Assembly (NCBI RefSeq): GCF_900115625.1
Contig: NZ_FOXD01000023.1
Coordinates: 1-48,848 of the forward strand
DNA from: Salibacterium halotolerans
GTDB lineage: Bacteria; Bacillota; Bacilli; Bacillales; Marinococcaceae
Direction of reading: 5' to 3'
DNA length: 48,848 nucleotides
Every line of letters begins with the position of its first letter. The first letter of the stretch is position 1. The notes below the pieces were generated by a model. The model saw only the letters and a program-made list of their open reading frames with translations, made no database searches and was not told the origin of the DNA. Position numbers and translations under genes: made by a program. This document shows, one piece after another, positions 33,287 to 41,863 of the stretch.

Positions 33287-34316
33287 CGGTCTGCGCCTCG
33301 GAGGAGGAGGCATTTTGATTCTGCTCACTTTCTCCGGACGATTGTTCATCCAGTTCAAGGTGGTTTCGCAGTTCCTGTGATACCTGCTCCGTGACGTCCG
33401 GAAGGAGCTGGTAATAATAGACGCCGTCGTATCTCACGTCAGAGCCTTTAAGCTGCAGTCGTTCAATGTCATTGACGGAACCGGCGTATTTATGGAAAGA
33501 AACGAGATCGCTGACGGTAAAGTTCATCTTCATGTGATCCTTCACGCTCTCCATCACATCATCGTAGTTGTGGATGGAACCGATGGAAGCACTCCGTTTG
33601 ATCAAGGCGGAAATAATCTGTTCCTGACGATCTCCCCGCCCGATGTCGCCGCGCGGATCCTGTTTCCTCATACGGGCAAAGGCGAGAGCTTCTTCGCCGT
33701 TCAGCATCTGCGTACCTTCATCAAGGGAAATAGCGCCATCATTGCCTTCGCTGTCCTGTTCCGTGAAAGCAAACGGCACGTCGACTTTCACACCGTTCAG
33801 CGCGTTGATGATTTCAATGAACGCCTGGAAGTTCAGCTTCACGTAATAATCGACCGGCAGATTCAACATGTTTTCCACGGTTTTAACCGCAAGATCCGTG
33901 CCGCCGTATGCATTGGCGTGCGTAATTTTGTCTTCGCCGTGGCCCGGGATATCCACGAGAGAATCACGCGGGATACTGGTCATTTTCACCGATCCTTGTT
34001 CGCGGTTGAACGTGGCAAGAATCATAGCGTCGGTGCGTCCCTGGAGCTCACCGTCGCGGTCATCAACGCCCATAAACAATACGGAAACATTGTCCTGGTT
34101 CGGATCCACTGCAACTTCGCGTTTCTCTGATTTGCCTCCGCGTTCCAATTCATCCTGGGTATCGGCCGCCACCGTTGTAAACTTCCAGGCAAAATAGCCG
34201 ACCATTGCGCCGACAAGCACAAAGGAGATCAGCCCAAGAATCATAAACGTCTTTAAGACAGGGCGTTTCTTCCGTTTACGGCGCCCTACTCTTGTATTTT
34301 GGTCTTTATCTGCCAT
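33270..34316 (-). CDS. tagU: LytR-CpsA-Psr (LCP) wall polymer ligase
   Basis: 348 residues. A cytoplasmic basic tail (GRRKRKKRP) is followed by one membrane helix at ~20-42, then the outside LCP domain at ~75-300: VLFMGVDDRDGELQGRTDAMILATFN, SIPRDSLVDIPGHGEDKITHANAYGG, and FARMRKQDPRGDIGRGDRQEQII, with the Arg/Asp residues that hold the pyrophosphate of the lipid-linked substrate. It attaches wall polymers to peptidoglycan. The C-terminus is a Ser/Glu-rich tail. I start at ATG 34316 (AAGGAG upstream); the frame upstream of it overlaps that site. It matches tagU/lytR of the B. subtilis locus. Confidence 0.9.
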   Translation of the reverse strand: MADKDQNTRVGRRKRKKRPVLKTFMILGLISFVLVGAMVGYFAWKFTTVAADTQDELERGGKSEKREVAVDPNQDNVSVLFMGVDDRDGELQGRTDAMILATFNREQGSVKMTSIPRDSLVDIPGHGEDKITHANAYGGTDLAVKTVENMLNLPVDYYVKLNFQAFIEIINALNGVKVDVPFAFTEQDSEGNDGAISLDEGTQMLNGEEALAFARMRKQDPRGDIGRGDRQEQIISALIKRSASIGSIHNYDDVMESVKDHMKMNFTVSDLVSFHKYAGSVNDIERLQLKGSDVRYDGVYYYQLLPDVTEQVSQELRNHLELDEQSSGESEQNQNASSSEAQTEAESP

Positions 34317-34410
34317 AGTATTCTCCTTCACTCACGTAAATTCCCGGATGTCCAGACTCCATCATTTTACATAACTGCGCGTCGTTCGTAAATATAATAT
34401 TTTTCCAAAG

Positions 34411-34432
34411 AAAAGGGCATTGTATGCCTTTT
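34411..34432 (-). terminator. Possible terminator of yigZ
   Basis: AAAAGGGCAT-TGT-ATGCCTTTT is a small stem-loop downstream of yigZ, with short A/T runs on both sides. Confidence 0.5.
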
Positions 34433-34531
34433 AGTCATAAGACGGCAGAAACATCGGTGAGGTTACAAGCTGTGAATAAAAAATTATTTCCGGGGAAATA
34501 ATGACGGTTTATGTCGAAAAAAAGCATTCAT

Positions 34532-35170
34532 TTATACGGCTGCATCTTCTTCAAGGTGTGTTTCCTCAATTTCATATATCCCGGCTTGTCCATTTGTTAT
34601 GTTTGTTATCCATGAAGTGAATGATTCTTCCTCCCCGGCAGGGACATACACGTAAAAGGTGACAATGTCTTCATAAGAAATATCCCTTAATAGATAGGAG
34701 GACTGACGGATGTCGTTTTCGAGTCTGCCGAGCAGAGTATAGTCCACAGAAGTCCCCATCACTTTCATCCTCGTTCGTTTCACAATACCGACAGCTTCAA
34801 GACCGGCACTTACTGCCTGTCCGTAAGCTCTGATCAGCCCGCCTGCGCCAAGTTTAACTCCGCCGAAATACCTTGTCACAACGACGCAGGTATCTTTCAG
34901 CCCTCTTTTTTTCAATACTTCCAGCATAGGAACGCCGGCGGTGCGGGACGGTTCACCGTCATCGTGCGCTTTCTGTATGTCATCGTTCTCTCCCGCAAGG
35001 TAAGCCGAACAGTTATGGGTGGCGCCGGCATGTTCTTTTTTTACTTCATCAATGAATCCCTGCGCCTCTTCTTCGGTTGTAACACGAGCGATGTGGGCAA
35101 TGAAACGGGACTTATTAATGGTTATTTCATTTGTTCCACGTTGTTTTACGGTATAATAGGTATCCAGCAT
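34532..35170 (-). CDS. yvyE: YigZ/IMPACT family protein
   Basis: 212 residues. The N-terminal UPF0029/Impact domain (~1-110) contains KSRFIAHIARVTTEEEAQGFIDEVKKEHAGATHNCSAYL and DDGEPSRTAGVPMLEVLKKRGLKDTCVVVTRYFGGVKLGAGGL. The C-terminal domain (~135-205) is an EF-G domain IV/V-like fold. Related proteins may act in translation control; the exact function is unknown. The gene sits in the conserved tagO-degSU block, as yvyE does in B. subtilis. GGAGG lies ahead of the ATG at 35168-35170. Confidence 0.9.
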   Translation of the reverse strand: MLDTYYTVKQRGTNEITINKSRFIAHIARVTTEEEAQGFIDEVKKEHAGATHNCSAYLAGENDDIQKAHDDGEPSRTAGVPMLEVLKKRGLKDTCVVVTRYFGGVKLGAGGLIRAYGQAVSAGLEAVGIVKRTRMKVMGTSVDYTLLGRLENDIRQSSYLLRDISYEDIVTFYVYVPAGEEESFTSWITNITNGQAGIYEIEETHLEEDAAV

Positions 35171-35307
35171 GATTGAAGATTCCTCCTTTTGGTGTAATTA
35201 TACTATAATCATATTGTAAAACTATGAAAGCCTCAGACATGATATCCTGTAGAGAGAGAAAGAACTTTCTCATATTAACGTAAAATATGCTGACGTTTGA
35301 TTTTTTC

Positions 35308-35336
35308 CTGAAAAAAGGTTATAGGTCCTTCTGAGT
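35308..35336 (+). promoter_or_regulatory. Candidate SigA promoter of degS-degU
   Basis: TTGATT, then 17 bp, then TATAGG; a second possible -10 (TGC-TAAAAT) lies at about 35338-35346. It lies upstream of degS. Confidence 0.4.
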
Positions 35337-35386
35337 GTGCTAAAATAATCATAACGGACGGTGACGTTCTGTTAAACAGTAGAAGT

Positions 35387-36556
35387 GTGGTGACACTATT
35401 GTCAACAAAGCTTTCACTGGATGAAATTATCGGCCAAATGCTCAGCACCGTTGGTGACAGCAAGGAACAGATTTTTGAAATCAGCGAAAAGTCGAGAAAA
35501 GAATATGAATCCCTTCAAAAAGAATTGAATGAAGTACGTGAAAACGTGGCATCGGTGATAGATAAGACGGAGAGAACAGAAATGCAGGCCCGTTTTGCAA
35601 GGAACCGTCTCGCCGAAGTCAGCCGCCATTTTCAAGATTACACGAATGAAGATGTAAAAAAAGCCTATGAGCGCGCCAATGAACTGCAGGTGAATCTTGC
35701 GGTGCTCGAGCAGGAAGAAAAGCAGCTGCGCGAACGCCGTGATACGATCGAGCGCCGTCTCGTCCAGCTCGAAGGGACGCTGGAGCGGGCGGAAACGCTT
35801 GTCAGCCAGGTGACGGTTGTGTACAATTTTCTGGCCGGTGACCTCAAAGAAGCAGGGGAAATGATCGAAGATGCTAAAGAAAAACAGCAATTCGGCTTAA
35901 AGATTATAGAAGCACAGGAAGAAGAAAGAAAACGTGTAGCCCGTGAAATTCATGACGGGCCGGCCCAGATGATTGCCAATGTCCTCCTGCGTTCTGAACT
36001 TGTTGAACGGGTGAAAAGCGAGCAGGGTGTGGACAAGGCAATGGAAGAAATTCAGGATCTGCGGACGATGATCAAGTCCAGCCTTGGTGAAGTCCGGCGG
36101 ATCATTTACGATCTGCGGCCGATGGCGCTCGATGATCTCGGCCTGGTTCCCACATTAAATAAGTATTTAAGTAACCTGGAAGAAAGTACGAACATGAATG
36201 TGCGGTTCACTTCTCTCGGGAAGGATGACGTGCGGCTTTCCCCCAATCTGGAAGTCGGGTTGTTCCGAATCGTGCAGGAGGCTGTTCAGAACGCTTACAA
36301 GCATGCAGCTCCGTCCGACGTCCAGGTAAAAATCGAGATGAAACGTTCAACCGTTTCTATCGTCATAAAGGATGATGGGAAAGGCTTTGATCCATCCGCT
36401 GCGAAAGATAACTCGTTCGGATTGATGGGAATGAGGGAGCGTATTAACGCCCTTGGCGGGGAATTGACGATTGACTCCGCTCCCGGTAAAGGAACCGTCA
36501 TCATGCTCCATGTGACGTTAGACGGTTCGACCGGACAGGGCAGTGATTCCGCATAA
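35387..36556 (+). CDS. degS: Sensor histidine kinase DegS
   Basis: 389-residue cytoplasmic kinase that controls DegU. The N-terminal ~165 residues are sensor and long coiled coil (EQEEKQLRERRDTIERRLVQLEG). The HisKA_3 domain carries phospho-acceptor H189 in RVAREIHDGPAQMIANVLLR. The HATPase domain at ~280-380 shows the N box EAVQNAYKHA, DDGKGFD, FGLMGMRERI and GKGTVIM. No membrane helix, as in B. subtilis DegS. The start is uncertain: GTG 35387, GTG 35390 and TTG 35399 are all in frame, with GGTGA closest to the last. degU follows 42 bp later. The pair governs exoenzymes, competence and motility. Confidence 0.95.
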   Translation: MVTLLSTKLSLDEIIGQMLSTVGDSKEQIFEISEKSRKEYESLQKELNEVRENVASVIDKTERTEMQARFARNRLAEVSRHFQDYTNEDVKKAYERANELQVNLAVLEQEEKQLRERRDTIERRLVQLEGTLERAETLVSQVTVVYNFLAGDLKEAGEMIEDAKEKQQFGLKIIEAQEEERKRVAREIHDGPAQMIANVLLRSELVERVKSEQGVDKAMEEIQDLRTMIKSSLGEVRRIIYDLRPMALDDLGLVPTLNKYLSNLEESTNMNVRFTSLGKDDVRLSPNLEVGLFRIVQEAVQNAYKHAAPSDVQVKIEMKRSTVSIVIKDDGKGFDPSAAKDNSFGLMGMRERINALGGELTIDSAPGKGTVIMLHVTLDGSTGQGSDSA

Positions 36557-36598
36557 AAGGAACAGAAATAAAAACAGAAGAGACGAAAACAGGAAAGG

Positions 36599-37327
36599 AT
36601 GAAACAATCCATGCAGGAACACGAAGAACAGACAATTCGATTAGTACTTATAGATGACCACCAGCTATTCAGAGAAGGGGTGAAACGGATTCTTGATATG
36701 GAAAAGAACTTCGAAGTGATCGCAGAAGGCGATGACGGTGACGAAGTTATTTCTATCGTTGAAGAGAATGATCCAGACGTCGTTCTTATGGATGTGAATA
36801 TGCCGGGGACAAACGGCGTGGAAGCCACACGTGATCTGATTGAAAAGTACCCGGATGTGAAAGTCCTGATTCTTTCCATTCATGATGATGAATCCTATGT
36901 TACCCACGTCCTGAAAACAGGGGCGGCAGGGTACCTGCTGAAGGAAATGGACGCCGACGCCCTGATTGAAGCAGTGAAAGTGGTCGGTCGCGGCGGTGCT
37001 TATATCCATCCGAAAGTCACCCATAACCTGATTAAGGAATACCGGCGCCTTGCCTACGGCGATGTTGATGTGGAAGCCCCTGCGGCGGAAATCGGCTATA
37101 AAGAAGTCGAATACCGCAAGCCGCTCCACATTCTTACGCGCCGTGAGTGTGAAGTCCTACAGTTGATGACGGACGGTTACAGCAACCGCATGATCGGGGA
37201 AACCCTCTATATCAGCGAAAAAACCGTCAAAAACCACGTCAGCAACATTCTTCAGAAAATGAACGTCAACGACCGCACCCAGGCTGTTGTGGAGTCGATT
37301 AAAAAAGGCTGGGTGAAAGTAAGGTAA
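36599..37327 (+). CDS. degU: Response regulator DegU
   Basis: 242 residues. The receiver domain (~13-130) has the acidic pair in [17 protein letters not shown] and phospho-acceptor D65 in [25 protein letters not shown] contains the conserved Lys. The C-terminal LuxR/GerE helix-turn-helix (~175-240) shows [43 protein letters not shown]. Nearly the same as B. subtilis DegU by eye. In that species DegU affects comK, flagellar genes and degradative enzymes, all relevant to this window. ATG 36599 and ATG 36611 are possible starts. Confidence 0.96.
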   Translation: MKQSMQEHEEQTIRLVLIDDHQLFREGVKRILDMEKNFEVIAEGDDGDEVISIVEENDPDVVLMDVNMPGTNGVEATRDLIEKYPDVKVLILSIHDDESYVTHVLKTGAAGYLLKEMDADALIEAVKVVGRGGAYIHPKVTHNLIKEYRRLAYGDVDVEAPAAEIGYKEVEYRKPLHILTRRECEVLQLMTDGYSNRMIGETLYISEKTVKNHVSNILQKMNVNDRTQAVVESIKKGWVKVR

Positions 37328-37362
37328 CACCGCTTTCGACAAGAGAAAGAAAGGATTGGGCT

Positions 37363-38238
37363 ATGACTTCCACGGCTATTGTGACAGACAGCACGGCATA
37401 CCTGCCGAAAGAAGAAGCAGAGAAAGCCGGCATAACGGTACTTCCGCTCCACGTCATTTTCGATGGACAGGCTTTTCAGGAAGAAGCAGAGATTTCCACG
37501 GACGCTTTTTATGAGAAACTGAGAACGGCTTCCAGCATGCCGACGACTTCACAGCCCCCGCCCGGACTGTTCATCGAAACGTTTGAAAAACTGGCCGGAC
37601 AATACGACGCGGTTATCGTCATCACGCTTTCCAGCGGCATCAGCGGTACGTATCAGACCGCGGCCGCGGCTGGCGGGGAAGTCGAAGGGCTGGACGTGTA
37701 TGTGTTTGATTCCGAAATCAGCTGCATGCCGCAGGGCTACTTTGCGCTGGAAGCGTCGGCGATGGCCTGCAGCGGGGAACATCCGGAAACCATTCTGGAA
37801 CGGCTCGATGAAATGAAACAGCGGACACGCGCGTATTTCATCGTGGATGATCTGAACCACCTCCACCGCGGAGGACGCCTGAACGGAGCACAGGCTCTCG
37901 TCGGCAGTCTGCTTCAGATTAAGCCTATCCTCCATTTTGACAACCGGCTGATCGTTCCTTTTGAAAAAGTACGGACCGAGAAAAAAGCGTGGAACCGTGT
38001 CCTGCAGCTGTTTGATGAAGATGCCAGGCTCGGAGAACCGGTTCGTGCGACGGTCATTCATGCCAACCGTCCGGAAAAAGCGGAAACCTTGCGCCGGCAG
38101 CTGGCTGATACTTATCCAAATGTCGAGGTGGATACCGGCTGGTTCGGTCCCGTCATTGGTACCCATCTGGGAGAAGGCGGCCTCGGCATCGGCTGGTGCA
38201 GACTGCCTGCCGGATCCCGTCTTTTATCCCAATCATAA
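37363..38238 (+). CDS. degV: DegV-family fatty-acid-binding protein
   Basis: 291 residues. TAIVTDSTAYLPKEEAEKAGITVLPLHV at the start, MPTTSQPPPG, ITLSSGISGTYQTA, FIVDDLNHLHRGGRL and GTHLGEGGLGIGW are DegV/FakB hallmarks; the SQP and SSGxSGT loops hold the fatty acid carboxylate. DegV proteins present fatty acids to FakA for phosphorylation. It corresponds to yviA in the degSU-comF block. GAAAGAAAGG precedes ATG 37363, 35 bp after degU. Confidence 0.92.
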   Translation: MTSTAIVTDSTAYLPKEEAEKAGITVLPLHVIFDGQAFQEEAEISTDAFYEKLRTASSMPTTSQPPPGLFIETFEKLAGQYDAVIVITLSSGISGTYQTAAAAGGEVEGLDVYVFDSEISCMPQGYFALEASAMACSGEHPETILERLDEMKQRTRAYFIVDDLNHLHRGGRLNGAQALVGSLLQIKPILHFDNRLIVPFEKVRTEKKAWNRVLQLFDEDARLGEPVRATVIHANRPEKAETLRRQLADTYPNVEVDTGWFGPVIGTHLGEGGLGIGWCRLPAGSRLLSQS

Positions 38239-38250
38239 AGGAAGATGCCG

Positions 38251-39769
38251 ATGAACGTTGTACATGCGGTTGTTCCCGGCCGTCCGGCACCCGTCTGTCT
38301 GCCCGAATCCTTGGTGGACGAATCGATGAAGATTACTGCCGGACCGGACGTGATCAGCCGTCTTCCTCTTCTGTCCCCCTCCTCTCCGCCCGATACAGCT
38401 CTCCCGGCACCATTTCACTATGTACACGAACAGGGAAGTGGAAAAGAACTGCTTCAGGAAGAAATGGATATCGACTCACGTACCCTGAACGAACTACTCA
38501 TTACAGGCTGGATACAAGCGCGTCCCGGCCTCCTGCCCCGGAAGACGGGATACCGCTGCCGGCGCTGCGGAAACAGCCGCCGGAACCGGTTCGGTGTAGT
38601 GTCGTGCGCCCGCTGCGGCAGAGATTGCGCGTACTGCCGCCACTGCGTGCAGATGGGAAGAATCTGTGCCTGCTCGATTCTTTATTCCTGGACAGCGACA
38701 CCTGTCTATTCCAAAGCGGAAGAACCGGTACTTCAGTGGCAGGGAACACTTTCCCCCGGCCAGCAGAGAGCCTCCAGAGCAGTCGTGCAGGCCGTGGAAA
38801 ATAAATCTGAATTGCTCGTCTGGGCAGTATGCGGCGCAGGCAAAACGGAGGTGCTTTTTGAAGGCATCGCACGGGCGCTTGATCTCGGCAGCAGAATCCT
38901 TATCGCAGCCCCACGCACCGATGTCGTTCTTGAGCTTGCCCCAAGGCTTCAGGCTGCGTTCCCCAATGTCGCTGCTGCCGCCCTGTACGGCAGTAGCGAA
39001 GATAAGCAGAAACCCGCTCAACTCATCCTGTCCACCACGCATCAGGCGATGAGATTCACGGATGCGTTTGACACGGTTATCATTGACGAGGTAGACGCTT
39101 TTCCCTACTCGGCGGATGAATCGCTCGTATACGCCGTCACCAAGGCGGCGCGTCCGGATGCCGCTTTGATCCGGCTGACAGCAACTCCGCCGTCTTCTCT
39201 TAAACGTCAGGTCACAAAGAAACAGCTCCCATGCGTACGCATTCCCCGCCGTTATCACGGGCTGGCCTCTGCCGGTTCCCCGTTTTCAGTGGGCTGCCGC
39301 GTGGAAACGGCAGCTTCAGAAAGGCCGCCTTCCTGCAGTCGTGGAGAAATGGTGCTGCAAGCGGCTGAATGACCGCGAACCTGCCTTTTTATTCGTTCCC
39401 TCTATTACCGTACTGGAGCAGGTGACAACCATATTAAAAGAAATAGAACCGTCCATCGAAGGCGTACACAGCACTGACGAAGACCGCCATGACAACGTCC
39501 GCCGCTTCCGCGAAGGATCTGTCCCTATTCTTGTGACCACCACGATTATGGAGCGCGGTGTGACAATCGAGAACGTCGACGTTGCCGTCCTTGGGGCGGA
39601 AGCTGCCATTTTTACCGAAAGTGCCCTCGTTCAGATTTCCGGAAGAGCCGGCAGAAGCGAGGGGCACCCGGATGGGGATGTCGTCTTTTTTCATGCCGGA
39701 AAAACAGAGGCAATGGCCGCTGCCAGGCGCCACATTGTAACGATGAATAAAGAAGAGGTGGAGTATTGA
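38251..39769 (+). pseudogene. comFA: ComFA DNA uptake ATPase, frameshifted
   Basis: DEAD-like helicase needed to bring transforming DNA across the membrane. The first frame (to 39372) holds a four-cysteine zinc site (CRRCG...CARCG, ~103-122), Walker A VCGAGKTE (~195) and a IIDEVDAFP box. The second frame (39341-39769) contains TTTIMERGVTIENVDVAVLG and ALVQISGRAGR, the second RecA-like domain. The homologous frame switches near 39264 (GGCTGGCCTC): deleting one G gives LPLPVPRFQWAAAWK, as in other ComFA proteins, and a 505-residue product. Either a true mutation disabling uptake or a one-base sequencing error. ATG 38251 is preferred over 38245 because of spacing to AAAGGAAG. Confidence 0.88.
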
Positions 39770-39770
39770 T

Positions 39771-40490
39771 ATGACAGAATGCCTGTACTGTGGGAATGCC
39801 GACGTTTCTGCCGCAAGCTGGAAAACATTACTATGGCCTGAAGACTCCGGATTGTGCCAATCGTGCCAATTGCTTTTCACACCGATTCAGGAACCGGTAT
39901 GTGAGATGTGCGGACGGCCGCTGGAACATATCGGCCGGTGCGTGGACTGTGAGCGCTGGGAAACTGACCCGCACTGGAAGGGAACCTTGCGCCGTAACGT
40001 ATCCCTGTTTCCATACGATGACGTAATGAAGGAGTGGACAGCGCTTTGGAAATACAGGGGCGACGCGGTGCTTGCCGAATCGTTCCGCAGCCGGATCCGG
40101 CAGCTTTATCTTACCCATGCCGCGGGAGCCGTGCCGGTTCCGCTTCCTCTCAGCCGGGAGCGCCTGCAGGAGCGCGGTTTCAACCAGGCAGCCATTCTCG
40201 CCTCCTTTACGGCCGCCCCCGGCTTTTCCCTCCGGCGCACCCCTGCACCCGCCGACATTCTGATCCGCACCACCCACGAAGAAAAGCAAAGCAAAAAATC
40301 AAGAGCCGAGCGCATGTCCTCTGCATCACGTCCTTTTACACTTAAGGTGGATAAAAAAGACGTTGAAGGTAAACATTTCGTCCTATATGACGATATTTAT
40401 ACTACAGGATCGACACTTAGAAAAGCAGCCTTACCTCTTATTGAAAACGGCGCGGCCGACGTATGTTCCATTACATTAATAAGAGGATAG
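39771..40490 (+). CDS. comFC: ComFC amidophosphoribosyltransferase-like protein
   Basis: 239 residues. A double-zinc-ribbon domain at the N-terminus has CLYCG, CQSCQ, CEMCG and CVDC. The phosphoribosyltransferase domain at ~80-239 includes VPVPLPLSRERLQERGFNQA and the PRPP loop VLYDDIYTTGST. ComFC helps DNA uptake during transformation, working with ComFA. It starts directly after comFA (TATTGATATG), so it may be coupled to it. The upstream ComFA frameshift would only partly affect its translation if coupling is weak. Confidence 0.92.
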   Translation: MTECLYCGNADVSAASWKTLLWPEDSGLCQSCQLLFTPIQEPVCEMCGRPLEHIGRCVDCERWETDPHWKGTLRRNVSLFPYDDVMKEWTALWKYRGDAVLAESFRSRIRQLYLTHAAGAVPVPLPLSRERLQERGFNQAAILASFTAAPGFSLRRTPAPADILIRTTHEEKQSKKSRAERMSSASRPFTLKVDKKDVEGKHFVLYDDIYTTGSTLRKAALPLIENGAADVCSITLIRG

Positions 40491-40508
40491 CGAAAAGGAG
40501 GACGTGAC

Positions 40509-40931
40509 ATGCAGAGCCTGGAAAACTGTCCGCGCTGCGGGGAATTGTTCGTCAAATCCCTGCGCCCGGTATGTAATAAATGCCACAAAGAAGTCGAAGA
40601 TATGTTTCAGAAAGTATATACGTTTATCCGCAAACGCGAGAACCGGCAGGCCAAAATGAATGAAGTCGTGGAAGGCACCGGAGTACCGGAGGAAGACATT
40701 ACTCGTTTTATTAAAGAAGGACGTCTTCACCTGAGCCGGTTCCCGAATCTCGCGTATGCGTGCGAGTCGTGCGGAAGTCCTATCCGGGAAGGGCGCCTAT
40801 GCGCCTCCTGCAAAAAAAGTATCGACAGCGGTCTGCAGGCACAGGAACAGGAAAGAGAACGCGAAAAAAAAGCGGAAGAAGAAAGAAAACGCCATCAAAC
40901 CTATTATTCCATGGACAACCGCATGAATTGA
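40509..40931 (+). CDS. yvyF: Flagellar-operon protein YvyF
   Basis: 140 residues. CPRCGELFVK with CNKCHKEVED forms an N-terminal zinc knuckle, followed by a helix-turn-helix-like segment (ENRQAKMNEVVEGTGVPEEDITRFIKEGRL), a second zinc pair CESCG and CASC, and a highly charged Glu/Arg/Lys coiled tail. This is the TIGR03826/YvyF family found before flgM in Bacilli. It may bind DNA or a partner; the function is not settled. AAGGAGG precedes ATG 40509. Confidence 0.85.
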   Translation: MQSLENCPRCGELFVKSLRPVCNKCHKEVEDMFQKVYTFIRKRENRQAKMNEVVEGTGVPEEDITRFIKEGRLHLSRFPNLAYACESCGSPIREGRLCASCKKSIDSGLQAQEQEREREKKAEEERKRHQTYYSMDNRMN

Positions 40932-40946
40932 GACATTTGTACCGGT

Positions 40947-40972
40947 TAAACCCGGCGCCATGTATCCGATAT
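40947..40972 (+). promoter_or_regulatory. SigD promoter of flgM
   Basis: TAAA (40947-40950) and CCGATAT (40966-40972) are separated by 15 bp, with T in place of the first G of GCCGATAT. This matches the SigD consensus TAAA-N14/15-GCCGATAT and its known use upstream of flgM. Confidence 0.8.
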
Positions 40973-41039
40973 AATAAATGATACAGGAGAGAATTCCGCT
41001 TATTTATTATAGATGAAACGATACAGGGAGGTGAGCGTG

Positions 41040-41306
41040 TTGAATATTAATCCACTCGGATCGGTCAACAACCCTTATCAGAAAAATACCGATGCCAAGC
41101 CGCAGGTGAGACCGGAAACACAACAGCAGGAAAAAGACAAACTGGAAATATCAAGCCAGGCCAAACAGATGCAGCAAAGCGGCGATATTGAAACGGCGCG
41201 CAGTGATCGGATCGAGGAACTGAAAAACGAAGTGCGCTCCGGAAATTACAAGTTCGATGCCCAGGAGTCCGCACAGAAATTTCTTGATTTCTGGTCCGGT
41301 AAATAA
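41040..41306 (+). CDS. flgM: Anti-sigma-D factor FlgM
   Basis: 88 residues. NINPLGSVNNPYQKN at the start and LEISSQAKQMQ match FlgM; the C-terminal half (IEELKNEVRSGNYKFDAQESAQKFLDFW) binds SigD and holds it inactive until the hook is complete. I start at TTG 41040, eight bases after GGAGG; GTG 41037 is an alternative, and the more distant ATG at 41013 lies before the ribosome binding site. A SigD promoter lies upstream, giving autoregulation. It begins the flgM-flgN-flgK-flgL run. Confidence 0.92.
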   Translation: MNINPLGSVNNPYQKNTDAKPQVRPETQQQEKDKLEISSQAKQMQQSGDIETARSDRIEELKNEVRSGNYKFDAQESAQKFLDFWSGK

Positions 41307-41341
41307 TCGGTGTCTGTTCTGGATAGAAAGCGGGGTAGGTT

Positions 41342-41836
41342 ATGTCCGTGAAAGCCATTTTTGAGACGATGGCCCGTCTTGTGCAGCAGCACAAAGAATT
41401 GAATACCATTTCCGCCCGGAAAACGGAACTGATTAAGACGAATCAGACGAAGGGACTGTCCGAGCTTCTGAAAGAGGAAAGCCGGCAGATCCGCGCGATA
41501 GAACAGACGGAAAAAGAGCGGCAGGAGGCAGTAGCTTCCTATCTGGAAAGCCGGGAAGCCGGTGAAACGGAAGGAACCGTCAGTGTTCTTCTTCATTATC
41601 TGCCGGAAGACCACCATGACGCCATCCTGCAGCTTCAGGAGGGTCTTCTGCAGGAAATGGCAGCCCTGCGCAGCAAAGAAGCCCTGAACCGGCAGATGGT
41701 GGAGGATTCACGCCAGTTCGTGCAGATGACCCTTGATATGATCCAGCCGGATCCGGAAGCGGTGCACTACAGCCACCCGGATGAACAGAAACGGAAAACG
41801 AGAGACGGTTTTTCCATTTTTGATTCCAAAGCCTAA
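41342..41836 (+). CDS. flgN: Flagellar export chaperone FlgN
   Basis: 164 residues, mostly helical. FETMARLVQQHKELNTISARKTELIKTNQTKGLSELLKEESRQIRAIEQTEKERQEAV is the typical long-helix FlgN region. It escorts FlgK and FlgL to the flagellar export gate. It is located between flgM and flgK, the usual place (yvyG in B. subtilis). The final ~25 residues (EQKRKTRDGFSIFDSKA) are a charged tail. GGGGTAGGTT precedes ATG 41342. Confidence 0.9.
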   Translation: MSVKAIFETMARLVQQHKELNTISARKTELIKTNQTKGLSELLKEESRQIRAIEQTEKERQEAVASYLESREAGETEGTVSVLLHYLPEDHHDAILQLQEGLLQEMAALRSKEALNRQMVEDSRQFVQMTLDMIQPDPEAVHYSHPDEQKRKTRDGFSIFDSKA

Positions 41837-41863
41837 CATTAACCCAAAACAGGAGGAGAGAGC

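Noticed and set aside
32991-33358. Repeat-derived ORFs on both strands around 33 kb
   Set aside because: Same explanation: heptad-like SIDS or RIDRE patterns come from the DNA repeat, and they overlap the LCP terminator.
38196-38804. Second gene overlapping degV and comFA
   Set aside because: Out-of-frame shadow of comFA with arginine- and proline-rich translation and no domain.
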